DNA from: Diadema setosum
Lineage: Eukaryota; Echinodermata; Echinoidea; Diadematoida; Diadematidae
Length of the DNA: 64,000 nucleotides
Direction of reading: 5' to 3'
NCBI RefSeq assembly: GCF_964275005.1
Contig: NW_027307676.1
Coordinates: 124,001 to 188,000 of the forward strand
Both the position numbers and the translations under genes were made by a program. Below, one piece after another: positions 1 to 11,900 of the stretch; position 1 is the first letter of the stretch; every line of letters begins with the position of its first letter. The notes beneath the pieces are model-generated. The model saw only the letters and a list, made by a program, of their open reading frames with translations, made no database searches and was not told where the DNA came from.

Positions 1-734
1 CTTCATTCGTAACATAATTAAGCAAATATTTTCTGTTACCATCAAACCATATCACCCTACTCACGCACTTAAAAGAGCTAATGTCATTCAAACAAAGAGC
101 NNNNNNNNNNNNNNNNNNNNNNNNNNNNNNNNNNNNNNNNNNNNNNNNNNNNNNNNNNNNNNNNNNNNNNNNNNNNNNNNNNNNNNNNNNNNNNNNNNNN
201 ATAAATCGCCAAGTGCCACGGTACACTGTTTGATGAAAGCTTCACTCGTGATTCCATTCCTCATGAAGAAAACTTGTGTTGTGTGCTGATTGAATAGTGG
301 TGTTCCAATCTCAGTTGTTGTTGTTGTTGTTTTTTTTTTTGAGTAAATTCTAATTTTCTTTTGTGGTTGTGTCTTCAAAAGTCATGCCTCCCAGATCTGG
401 ACAACAACGCTGTTACTGGCCATTTGCAAGAAAAATAATCATAGCCTTGTAAAAACATAAAACAAAACAAAACAAAACACTCCCCCCAAAAAACAAAAAC
501 AAAAAACAACAACAACAACAACAACAACAAAACAAACAAAATACCACAGCAAAGTTTGGAATTTTCTTGGAGCTACAAATGTTTCTATTAATTCACATGG
601 CTTTGAAAAACAAAGTTTTCCAAAAGTACTCATAAGAATGCATTGCAGTCCCAGATTAGTGTTGCATACAGGGGGTATACATTGTACTCTGCAGCACACA
701 TACATGTAAACTGTAGAGCTAAAAAAGCTCCTAC
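1..734. other. LMBRD1 intron 4 sequence with simple A/C- and T/G-rich tracts
   Basis: Apart from the gap, this stretch holds a short TTG tract (about 311-330), an AAAAC-rich run (457-480) and an AAC trinucleotide run (about 506-535). I see no exon and no named repeat. Confidence 0.5.
101..200. other. Assembly gap of 100 N
   Basis: Exactly 100 undetermined bases, the usual placeholder for a gap of unknown size. It lies in LMBRD1 intron 4. The bases on either side (1-100 and 201-734) show no LMBRD1 exon that I can recognise, so exon 5 is either in the missing sequence or left of the window. Confidence 0.98.
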
Positions 735-3700
735 CATAGTAGCTGTACTGCATATCTTTCTGAATGTTGTTTCTGGTCACATTGTCTGCTGCCCAGTCCT
801 GCAGTGAAACAGAAACAGAGAGAGTGTGCATGACAGAGGTCAAAGTACAGGTACTTTATATGAAAGTGAAAGGGATGACACTCATTTGTTAAACTCAACT
901 ACGACCTTTATTTAAATCAATTTGATGTTTCTTGCATCAAGTTGTCTTTTTTTTTTTTCAACAGATTGACAAATTGCCCATTTGCTCATCGTCATAGATA
1001 AGCACTCATTATTTGGTGTTTAGAGTAGTAGCCATGATGATAAAAATCAGGGGCATGCATACTTGGGTGGTATCAAGCTTTGTTAACAACATTGACATGG
1101 GCTACATGTGTACCTGTAGCTACATACACATTATAGCTTTGCTGTGTTTTACTTTTGAGAAGTTTGTAAAATCAATATTCATTAATTTAACAACTTACAC
1201 AAATACAGTCTCCTATAGTGTAAATACACTGTATTTTTGTCTCCAAGACTAGAAGACAGTACGGTTTGGAGCTCTGTGTTTTTCTAAAATGGATATTCAG
1301 ATACAATACTTCTCATTCTATCACTCTGGCTTTTCATCACAAATTCAACCACTTGCAAAATTGCCTCACAAGTCCCAATATGCTATTTCAGTCTCACCAA
1401 AAATGTATGCAATATATACACAGGTGTAGCATTCTTGTAATGAACTGATACGTTTATTGTGCCTGCATTTAAACTGCAAGTTTTATCAACTTTGCTTGAC
1501 TTATCTATATTGATCAGTATGTCACACAAAGTAGAATCTAACATTTTGGCTGTCATAAAACTGTTGTTGGTTTAATACTTACCTTAAGGAGTACATAGAT
1601 GACTTCTGATTTACATCAGTACAATTTGTTCTTTGTTCTCTTTTTTTTTTTTTTTTTGGTCATTTCCTCATTGACGGTATGTTATATCTTACATCTGAAT
1701 GACTGAAACTGCTCTGTCCACTTGTTGCATTTTGAAGATTAAGTAACAAGACAAGTATATTTCATTGATCTGACTCCCATGTCTCTTCCCAGTAAATCAC
1801 TGATTCATATGAGGGTTTTACAGTCCTGCTATCTGAAAAAGTGAAAGAAAGATTATAATGATAAAAATAATGATAATAACAATAGTAGTAGTAGTAGTAG
1901 TAGCAGTAGGCTTAGCAATCATTTATAATTATGATATTAATATTTATATATGATATTAATAACGATAATAATAATGATAACGATAATAATAATAATGATA
2001 ATAATAATAATAATAACAACAATAATAACAATAACAATAATAATAATAATAATAACAATAATAATAATAATGGCACAACATTTGCTCCTTTGACAATTGC
2101 TCGGGGACGGACTTATTTTCTCCAAGGACTTAGGGTTAGGGTTGTGATGGGGTTTTAGGTTTAAGTTGCAAGATGGGGATTAGGATTAGGGTTTAATAGG
2201 GTTATAAATAGGTAGAATCTATGTTTGGTTAAGTGCGCAGATATTTCATGAGAGCAATTGTCGCATGGGAGCAAAATGTCGTAGAACCACTTGCCTGGAC
2301 CCTGACTCGAGACTAACTGAAAGGAGGAGAACTCACCTCAAACGTGCCATTGCCGTCCTTCATGGAGGAGACGAGGAAGATGTCAATAGGAATGAGAGCC
2401 ACAGTCAGCACGGAGACACACAGACTCAGGAAGGCTGAAGTATCAGACATAAAATACAAAAATCAAAGGGAGCCAACATTTCACAGGATAACATACAGCT
2501 GCTCAGTGTTTGTATGTACTGCAGACAACTCTAAATCTAACTTTAAGAATAAAATTAATGTTGAAGTAATTTGTAAGACAAAAGGGAACCAATGCCAAGA
2601 AGACTACAATTCCTGCATGTGTTTGGGTACTGCAGACAACTCTTACATGACAAGACAAGGCAAGACCAAATGCTGAAGTAGGTATACAATTGTACAACTG
2701 GACATAATACAAAATTTGAAGGGAACCAATGGCAAAACAATTCAACATTTGTTGAAGGATTTAGGAATTGTAACAGAGCTACAGTCCAAATCTTATCTTA
2801 TAACCTATGAGAGGATTCAGTAATTAGCAAACAAAAGCACAGGTTTCTTGTGTGCTTGATACACACGAAAGGTATGTTCACATATAACTGGCCTGTTTAT
2901 TTCAATAAGCCCTGGGTGCAGTACCTTCTTTCTCTAATCATTGAATCCTCTAATGGGCAAAAAAGTTATTATGGTACCTTATATTTGAGTTGGTTTATGT
3001 ATCCAGTCATAGAAAGCATTAAGATACAATACATGTTTTCACAGTGAAAAACAGTGGGAGAATACAAATGAATGAACATCACTATAAAGATGTGCGCACG
3101 CACAAAACACAAAAATAAACGGCACATTGACTTCCCTGCATGTACATGTACAATGTATACTACGCCCTACGGGCTCTTTGCAATTTTAATAATAAACACT
3201 TCCTCTGTGTGTGTAGACTAAAAAGGACAAACACTTTCACTTGGGCTACCAGTACAGCCACTACAGGACTAAACAAAGTGATGAGTTATATTGTGTACAC
3301 GCCCATGAGGGACAAGGCTGTGCTACTATTAGAACTTGTTAGTGTTAGGTGAAGTGAATACAGAATAGCCTCATCATGCCTTCACAATGTTTTTGTTTTG
3401 ATAAGTGGGGAATCCCATGGCCATGGGCTGCAGTTTAGGGCATCTATATTGTAGGAAAGTGTACAAATGTACTTTCAATACAGGATGAGAAGTTTTTAAA
3501 AAAAAGAAGACTTTTACTTAGTTTTACCTGTCGTTGTAGCACTGCATTCGCTGTGGATCACACTCTTGAGACCATAGATGAAGAAGAAAATTGCTATCAG
3601 CAGGAGCTGTGGGAATGATTTCAAGAAAAGACAATATCTAATATGATGAGACAAATACAGCGAAAGCATTCAGTGAATTAAATGAGAAATGATAAAAGTT

Positions 3701-5077
3701 GATGTAGACTAGATCCGAACGTTAGACATCGATCAGGCTAGAGAGTACTTAGGGTAACTTGTTAGAAGGCAGGAGTAGATCATACAGTGTAGCTGACTGT
3801 GATGATGTCATTCTCATAAAGCAAGTGGCCCTTGATTCGACAGGGTTCCATGAATAGACCACTCATACAAATAAAAATTTACTGAAATTCATGATTAAAA
3901 AATGGTGCATATCAAGTGCGAAATTCAAACTATGCAAAGTGCCTCCACACATGTTCCGAAGAGCACAACAGTGGGCCACGTTGCCGGACCCCCCAAAATC
4001 ATTGTCGCGACCCTCCCGGGTCAACTCGTATTAGATAAGCAGTTCAACGGGTAAGTAAATGGGTAAGTAAATTTGCATAGCAACACATAGACTCGTTTCA
4101 TTCCAAGTTTCGAAGTTTCTAGTCCGTATACCTGCACTGAATCTGTACAGCATACACACCTACAGCCATGATGGCAGCCGTTTCTGAGATAACTTGAGCA
4201 TTCACACAAAATTTAGATTTTGCATGCCACCTGTGCCAGAATTTGCGGTATCGCCGTGGTTTAATTGATCGCAACGTGTTGTGTATGCGTTGATTCTTTC
4301 GCACAGCATGGAGTACATGGAGTACCGTGCTCTCGTAGTGCGATGTAGTATCTCAGTCCGGGAAACCCGCTCATGAGGACCGCTCCCGCGTACAAGGACT
4401 GCCCCGCCTCATGAGGACCGCCCCCATGCCTCATGAGGCCCGGGGGGAACGCCTCATGAGGCCCCCCTATTCATTTCTATTCATCTCACATCTGACGTAT
4501 AAATTGTCGCAACTTTGCACGGTGATTTTTTGTTACACACACATGTCCACTATCCATGATGAAAATCTGTTTTTTTTTTCTTCAAAAATCAAGTTTTAAT
4601 CAACCGATGCAGAGCGCCCATTAAAACGCACGTGTTTTTCATTTAGATCTAGAATTTAGAAACTAGAACCCTAGCTCATTTAGATCTTGGTATCTATCCA
4701 CTTTTCATGGAATTACAAAAAAATACTAAAACACCTTATTACTTTCTCTGGTTTAGGGGTGCCTACACCCTCAGCTCAGAGTGCGTGAGTCAACGTATAA
4801 CTAATAAACAACCATTGCATTATGGCGAACAATCCCATCTTATCTTAGCATCTTATCTAGAGCTGGATCTGGTATAAAGTTTATTGGTAAACATGGTTAG
4901 TGCAGTGGGCGAAATAACTGTCTTTTTTAACCCCCAAAGAGCAAGAATGAAGAGCAAGATTTAGCCAATAAATTGTCCATAAGAGTTAAGACCACACTTG
5001 TCACGGATACTTACCAGTAATATTCCTCCCGTGCATCCCCAAACAATGACGGAAAGGCCAGCGGAGAGACTCTCCAT
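735..5077 (-). CDS. LMBRD1: LMBRD1, 5' part: lysosomal cobalamin transport escort protein (exons 1-4)
   Basis: LMBRD1 is a multi-pass lysosomal membrane protein that acts with ABCD4 to release vitamin B12 into the cytosol. Four coding exons are visible on the minus strand: 5015-5077, 3528-3606, 2337-2434 and 735-798. All have GT-AG borders, and they join in frame to 101 codons plus one base. Residues about 8-33 form a first membrane helix, and residues 48-71 a second one ending in IPIDIFLV, which matches LPVDIFLV of the vertebrate protein. The lumenal loop that follows carries KDGNGTF and DWAADNVT, with sequons at N76 and N86, like vertebrate KNQNGTF and DWANANVS. The ATG was chosen because it directly precedes the first helix. 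The loop between the helices seems a little shorter than in human. The remaining, larger part of the gene must lie left of the window. The identification is firm; the 3' exons are unseen. Confidence 0.93.
1857..2070. repeat. AT-rich trinucleotide microsatellite (AAT/GAT/AGT)
   Basis: A long, impure run of AAT, GATAAT and AGT triplets directly abuts a MITE that starts at 2071. It lies in LMBRD1 intron 3. The long Asn-rich and Ile-rich reading frames across it come only from the repeat. Confidence 0.9.
2071..2289. mobile_element. MITE with telomere-like body, copy 1
   Basis: The ends are imperfect inverted copies of one another: the left has ACATTTGCTCC followed by GACAATTGCTC, and the right has GAGCAATTGTC followed by GGGAGCAAAATGT. 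The body starts with TCTCCAAGGACTTAGGGTTAGGG and related T/G-rich words. Three more copies share ends and body (about 6998-7149, 32202-32421 and, reversed, 45540-45751), which shows a dispersed family. It lies 47 bp from LMBRD1 exon 3. Confidence 0.75.
4354..4634 (+). mobile_element. Partial copy of the palindromic (fold-back) element
   Basis: This copy matches the first 280 bp or so of either arm of the giant palindrome at 50431-51813, beginning with CAGTCCGGGAAACCC. It carries several copies of the 10-bp palindrome CCTCATGAGG or close variants. Homology stops near AGCGCCCATTAAAACGC. It sits in LMBRD1 intron 1. Only one arm is present, so it is a truncated relative or a one-arm form. Confidence 0.8.
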
Positions 5078-5579
5078 CGTCTGACTTTAGTTTGAGATTT
5101 CAACAACGGTAGTGAAAATACGTGACGCCCTGATGCAGTGATGGTGTGAGTGAGCACTTCCGTTCTCGGAAGGCCTCGGAATTCCTAGGAGTTTCAGAGA
5201 CAGTCGTCTTTTGTCTCTCAAAACTCGGTACCAAGCTCTGGAGCTGAAACTATCAGTTCCGAGCTCTTCGTGCGTCATTCACGTCTTGGTTTTCCTCGGT
5301 AAATAACTTGATATCTGTCAAAAAATCGACGAATTCCTATCCTTTGAGTGTGAACGTGATTCTCCGACTTCGATCTTTGCGCACTGCAGCTGCGAGTACT
5401 TACATTCGAGTGTGCAGTAAACATTGATCACATGACCCTATTGAAGTTAGCAGTAGGTATACCGGGTAATGGCAAGTTTGCGATGGTACAGTTAAAACGT
5501 CCTGTTTTCAAAGTCAGAAAAGTTCTCTTACTGGGGCCATTATGCACATTTCAATATTTGATTTCAATTTCACTTTCAA

Positions 5580-5770
5580 TTAAAGGCCACTAAGGGGCTG
5601 TCTGGTTGAGGCCGGGATTCATATTTTTTTTTTACGTTCCTAAGTGAGATAATGGGAAACCTCTCATGAAATATGAAAAAGCATGTAATTTTAAGAAGGA
5701 TTCAAGGTTTAATGATGAAAATTGGTTTTCTCAGCCATCTCCGAAAACGACCATTATTATAGGCCTATAC
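5580..5770 (+). mobile_element. Fragment of the MITE family also found at 29116-29515
   Basis: It shares the words CCTAAGTGAGATAATG, GCATGTAATTTTAAGAAGG and GATGAAAATTGGTTTT, in the same order, with the left half of the 29116-29515 element. The left end has TTAAAGG and a GGTTGAGG word, as there. The right half is missing or too diverged to see. Confidence 0.7.
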
Positions 5771-6199
5771 GGTTGTTCTGCTTTTTATTCAAATTTCATG
5801 GGTCTATTTAACGGCTACTTCTACAAAGAGGTATAGCTTAATTCACTCTTTAACACATTCAAACGCATGTACATCCCACAGTGTGTTCATGAATGTTGAA
5901 AAAAAAAAACACAAAAAACTTGTAGAACCTGCACGGATGAGAGAGATGATATGCAAACAAGCTTACACCTGAATTCCATTCATGCATAAATTGAAGAACC
6001 GCCAACGGCCAGTGGATTTTCTTTTTCACTCACTCAATTCCACTATATCATAGGCCTAGTTCTATCATAGGCCCTAAATATCAATTAAGATATATCTACT
6101 AACATGGACGCGCGTCGCGTAGAGTTGTATTATAATCAATTCCACGTCAACACTGATCGACGTGAAAGATTGAACAGTCATCACTATATTTCCGCTATA

Positions 6200-6740
6200 T
6201 TTTAGTTTTGACGTGACAGGGGAAAGTTACAGCGTTGTGTGAAAAAATGTTTTAAAAAATCGTATTGATATCCTAAAAAAGAAATCCACCCCAAAAATAA
6301 ATAAACTTCAAAAGAAAGAGAAAAAAAAGTCCTCTGAGAATGATACAAAAATAACAAAATCGGATAAGAAATAAGGATCGAAGATGTGACATTTTGAAAT
6401 TTCATATGAAAAACATTTCTTGACTTAGTCAATAACCCGTTATTGAATATCTAAGTGAGTGAGTTGATGATGTTTTACCCTCACAATTTTCATGCAGGCC
6501 TACATGTTATCGCCAACTTGCTGATTTCAATATTGATAAGGACTGGGTCAAGATTAACGGTTCTCAGAAAATCAGTGAAATTTCAAAATGTCATATTTTT
6601 GATTTGTTTAATGTCCTGTAGGAAGGCTGTTTTCTCTTACTTTTAAAGTTTATTTACTTTTGTGGTGGCTTTCTTCTTTAATTCTTTTAATAGTCACTTA
6701 ATTGTTGAGGGGAAATCGACATGTGTGTCACCGTAATTTC
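6200..6740. mobile_element. Old, diverged inverted-repeat element
   Basis: About 200 bp on the left (roughly 6240-6410) is an imperfect reverse complement of about 6570-6720. The clearest shared block is GACATTTTGAAATTTCA, left at about 6386 and reversed at about 6577. The ends are not sharp and no target duplication is clear, so the borders are approximate. Confidence 0.5.
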
Positions 6741-6997
6741 TATGTCTTATTTTTTACTCATGAGGTGCACAAAATTAATATCCTCGACATTCTTTGAAAA
6801 AAAAAAAACCTGGTGGCAAACTTCGAAAAATGTTTTTTTTTCAATGCATAGCTCTTCTATATATATATATCTCTCTCCCTCTTTTTCGCTTTAACATTCA
6901 GTGATTGACATGACTTTAATTACAAGAAAGGGCTTAAAAACACACCTTTGATCTACACTGTATTTGCTATTCGCCTCATTATGACGGATGAAAAGAT

Positions 6998-7149
6998 AGC
7001 CAAATGCTCCCCAACAATTACTGTAGAATAGTAAGCTTTTAGGTTTAGTTTGATGAGAGGAATCGGGATTATGGTTATGGTTATGTTAATGGGTAGAATG
7101 TTTGGTTTATATAGATATTTCACGATAGCATACCTATATAGTGGAACCC
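6998..7149. mobile_element. MITE with telomere-like body, copy 2 (degraded)
   Basis: Begins with CCAAATGCTCCCCAACAATTAC and ends near TAGTGGAACC. The middle has TTTTAGGTTTAGTTTGATG, GGGTAGAATGTTTGGTT and AGATATTTCACG, as in copies 1 and 3. It lies about 280 bp upstream of the AGPAT5 start codon. Confidence 0.6.
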
Positions 7150-7425
7150 TGTCCTTTTTGCTTCCTGCTCAGCCAGTTTGACGCTACCATAGTTTTGTAG
7201 TTTCATCATAAAAAACAGTGAGAAGACCTACCAGTCGGTACACGTGAGTCCTTGAGTTTAACTAGGCAGCACTCTCAGTCTCAGCTCAAGAAAAGACTTT
7301 CACCAAACCTCTCGATAACATAGTATCTGACCGAATTTGCGTCTGTGTCGCCATGATGTTACGATCCATTTCTGCTGATCAATGAATTACTGCTATTGAA
7401 ATTATCTTGTCCAAGTACTACAGAC

Positions 7426-8909
7426 ATGTTCACCGTAATCCTTCATCTGAACTCGCTGCGGTATGTGGTACCCGCCGCAATGATGATGGGCTGTGCGCCC
7501 ACGTACCTCCGGGCGTACTTCGGCTGCCACGCTCTCAGCTACGTGCTCCCCGTGCGATGGTACAGGGCCGTGGAAGACACTGTTTGGGCAACTTACCAGC
7601 GCCTCGTTGAGTTCTTCTTCGAACACTACAGTGGTGTGGAGGTGTGATATTTGAGTATTTTCTTTTGACACTTCTGTTGGTGAATCTTGCGCTTGTGAGT
7701 GTTCTGTCAAATTTTAATGTTGTCTTCGTGTTTAGACGATCCAGGAATTGTGACTGAGCTGTTGAGTGTGAGGAACTGAGGTTGATCGATGACGACAGAT
7801 CTGTGTGATTGTGAAAAGTGAGTGTAGACCTTGCCTTGAGTTTATTTTCAGTGTCTGACTGTGATAGAGAATAGAAGGGGAACCATGTAGAACTCTTGTC
7901 AGATGATGCTCACCAAACTGCGTCAGAGTAATGTTACAAAAAATATCAGGCTTCCGGCCTCCTCCTTCTTCCGTTAAGTGCAGCGCAGCGCTTCATGCTT
8001 GAACTAGATTTCACGCACTGTAGTGTGTGAGATTGTGCAGCTGTATGATGTGTGCTCCATCATTCAATGTCTAATGTATTTTATTCTACAAGTAGTGTAG
8101 ACCTATAGTGCACAGAACTGCCATCTCAGAGAAGTCAGGTTTGTGCATGCTGATGGGAAACACAATCAGCTGACAATGACAGCAAATGTAGACTTTTTCT
8201 TGTAATTTTATATGTACCTGGTAATAAAAAAGGGGTAATTAAATGCTGGAATGAGATACAAAGTTTGATGTAATCCTGTAGTAGTATCTAAACGTGTCTC
8301 TCCTCCATGCCAAGGTGATTCTGTATGGAGAAGCAGAGGACTGCCTCTCCAAGAAGGAGAATGTGGTGTACGTGTCCAACCATCAGACCACGCTTGACTG
8401 GGTCGTCACCGACATGCTGGCTGCGAGGGCGGGCTGCCTCGGCAGAATTCGCTACATCCTGAAGAGCGGCCTCAAGTTTCTGCCACTCTACGGATACGTC
8501 TTTGGCTTGGTAAATAATTGTGTGTTTTAGATGGAATCAGCAAAGAGACGAGTGTGCAAAAAAGAAAAAGAAAAATAGTAAGTTTTTTTTGCTTTCAATT
8601 TGATGTTATTGCAATATTATCTGGCCTTTTTAAGTCTTTTGGTGCCCATCACACATCTCAGGGATATGGAGACTGAACGTTTTCCTCATTGCTCCTTACC
8701 TATGGAACTCCCTTCCATTATTTGTCTGCGAGATTGACCATCCGAACCACTTTGCAAAGCATAATTCCCTCAAGACTCGTATTTTTGCCAGACATTCACT
8801 TAATATAATTATGACTTAATATCTCTTGGAAGGTATGCCTTTCAGTGCTTTTTGAAATAGAAAGATGGCGTCATACAAATATACAGTATTGTGAATCTTC
8901 ATCATCATC

Positions 8910-8946
<37 letters not shown>

Positions 8947-11900
8947 ATTTGGTTGATTTTTTTTTTTTTCATCAAGCCCACCGGAGGTGAGGGGAGACTA
9001 AGGGATCGCCTGCGCCGTCTGTCTGTCCGTAATGCTAAAAAAACTTCCATTACTTTGTACTGAGTACTTCCATACGTCAATCAAACTTGGAGCGAAGAGT
9101 GGATTATGGCTTATAACATTTGCTTGGTAGGACTGTTTGTGACCAAACTTTGGTGGTAGATATCTCTTGGGGAGTTGAAAATCACCACAAGGTCAAAGGT
9201 CACAGACAGCAGTCAACAAACTTTCAGAGGCCAATGTTAAACAATCAAAGTTAGATTTTTACAAATGTGGTGTGGTACATTTGTAGGCATGATGACTCAT
9301 TTGGGCACTTGCCTTGTTTTTTTTGTTATTTTTTTCGTAAGCTGCTCTGAATTTCTTTCCATTTCTTTCCACTCTTGTATTTTAACAGCATGGGAGTATT
9401 TTTGTCAACAGAGGCAAGAAAGGCACACCACCATCTTTTACAAAGGTGTCCAAGCAGCTGAAGAGCCTAAGAGATCACAAGATCCCAGTGAGTTTACGCT
9501 GAGCTCATGTCGGTATTTCCAGCAGCCATTACTTCTACTCGGTGTTACAAAAAACATTTTCCTCTTTTGATCCTTAATAGTTCAAAAACTGTATATCAGA
9601 TAACACTGACATTGATATGAGCAATAGCTGAATAGTGTACAATTTTGTTGGAGGTAATTTAAAAATGATAGCATACATGTAAATCAGTTTCATCAAATTC
9701 AAGATTTATTTTGAAGTTAGGTTTCAGATTTGCTCTATTTTCAGCCCTCTGTACAAAATTTTGATTTTGCAAAGGGGTCAAATGATGTGTATCTATAGGA
9801 GTGTGTGGTTATTACAAACACCCCGACAATGGTCCTGAACAATGACCAGGATTGGAATGCTCTATTAGATATTCATGAGAAATTCCACAATATCAGCTAG
9901 TCTTTATTCATCATGAAACATGTGCTTATTTTTTTTTTACTTTATATTTCAGGTGCATGCATTTTACCCTGAACCATGAATTCAGACTAGCAGTGCCTAG
10001 GGCAATCCATCATGAAATATGAATAAAGCATTCATGTGCCTTGGAGCAAGACTCCAGAAGCCTAGTCGAGCAGAGCTCTGAAAACAGAGCTCTGAAAAAG
10101 GTGGTATTCATGGTATTCATGTCTATTGTTCAGGGTCATTGTAAGCACACGCTCACACACGCGTCACTGGTTCACTGTGTATAGTGCAATCTTGTACAGA
10201 GGGTCCAAATTTGACCAAAATCTGGAACTTAACTTTAAAATTAATCATTTACACTTGTATGTAATGAGACTGATTCATGCTCTCATATTCAAATCACCTC
10301 CAAAAAAATTGTACACTATTCAGCTATTACTCATTATATCAATGACAGTGTTATCTAATGTATAGTTTTCAAACTTTTAAGGATCAAAAGTGGGAAATGA
10401 TTTTTGTAACACCAAGTACTTATTTGAACATGAATTCTGCATTACTGTTGATTTGAAAATTGGTAGTCATCATTATCATACCATTGTTGGGGGGGGGGGG
10501 GATAGGATGAGGATAGGATAAGGATTTGAATTCTACAGGATGGAGACTGAGCTGAAATCATTTCCTTTTTGTAGCAGTCCATCAGATACTGTGTGGACAA
10601 TGAACGTCAAAAGTGTGAACACGAATGTGTTTGTTCCAAAGGAAAAGCTAGACAGATTATTGCAAAACACGCTGGATACTACTGGAAACCTCTTCCTGGA
10701 AACAGAGTTGTAAATTCAAATGTAAACTTTATCAGTGCATTGACCTTTTGCTGCCCTTTTTTTTGTGGGGGGGGGGGGGGCCCTTTTTTTTGGCCCTTTT
10801 TCCACCCTGGAAAACCCTTGTAAAATGCTAGAGGATAAAGTTTTCTCTTTCTGCAGCACAGTTAGCATGCTCTCGCATTTGTTTGATTGTTCTGTGTTAG
10901 TTTATATTTAGTTTTAATTCTTTGTGTGATCTCAAGGAAAATATCTAGTTTGCAGGCACAAACCCTTGTTGGTTGTAAAGTAGTCTGCGCCAAGACTACT
11001 ACATGCACCACCCAGGCACTGCAGCCTCAAAGCTACAACACAGGGCCTATGGGACAGTGCCGAAGTGGTGCATGTAGTAGTCTTGGCGCAGACTCCTTTA
11101 CGACCAACAAGGGTTTGTGCCTGCAAACTAGAAAATATCGGTGAGCTCAATATAACAATACTGCCATGCTATCCCATGATCAAAGGAAGCAACTCTGAAT
11201 TATCAAAATCAATATTTTTCTTCATTTGGGGTATTTTTTGTATGCTCTGTATGATGGTGAAGAAATTGAGGTCACATGACTCCCAATTTTTGAAATATAC
11301 AATGTAGATCAAAAGGAAATAACTCTACAGATTTCCTCATAAAACAATGACGTTTTCTTCATTTACTAAGAAACACATTCCAAAGAGTTGCTTCCTTTTG
11401 TTGTGGGACGGCAGACTGAATGTAATTGTTGTAATAGCAGCACATTGAATCCATTGCAGGTGTGGATGGTGGTGTTTCCAGAAGGCACACGATTCAGACC
11501 GGACAAGGCAGAGGTGATCAAAGCCAGCCAGGGCTTTGCATACGGACAAGGTGATGATCATATCAGTTTTGAGATTCATTAACTGTTTCTTTACCAGGTA
11601 CATTTTGGACAGGGTGTGCAATGTTGAGGGTTTTTGTGTTGATGGGCACTCAAAGCATGTAAGGGGTTAAGCCATCACATAGATGATTTTCCCTCAGAAT
11701 ATTTGCTTATTTTTAACATAATATTGTTAGAATAGTGATAATCTAAATTGAACTGGAAAAAAAATATGAATATGATAAACCTATACATTGTAAATATGAT
11801 ATGTGTAGTAAAGATTTCATTTCATAATAATTTTTTATGCAATATGGATTTGAGGGTTGAGCAAGATGAATACAAAAGTCAAATATGGTTGAGTTTCTGT

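Larger units (their letters stand above)
5078..7425. other. Divergent intergenic region between LMBRD1 and AGPAT5
   Basis: Both flanking genes start here and point away from one another, so both promoters should lie inside. The 5078-5450 part is relatively GC-rich and repeat-free, as expected for LMBRD1 promoter and 5' UTR. The middle holds transposon fragments (5580-5770, about 6200-6740, 6998-7149) and a short TA run near 6860. The 275 bp before the AGPAT5 ATG are free of recognised repeats. I see no TATA box that I would trust. Confidence 0.6.

Noticed and set aside
439-843. 134-codon minus-strand frame
   Set aside because: Only the 64 bases at 735-798 are an LMBRD1 exon. The rest is intron with AAC and AAAC repeats that give Val/Phe runs.
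2126-2200. Interstitial telomere (TTAGGG) array
   Set aside because: Only two clean units, and the same text recurs inside four copies of a MITE. It is part of that element, not a former chromosome end.
7396-7425. Upstream in-frame ATG of AGPAT5
   Set aside because: It would add ten residues (MKLSCPSTTD) before the position that aligns with the vertebrate start. It remains possible but is less likely.
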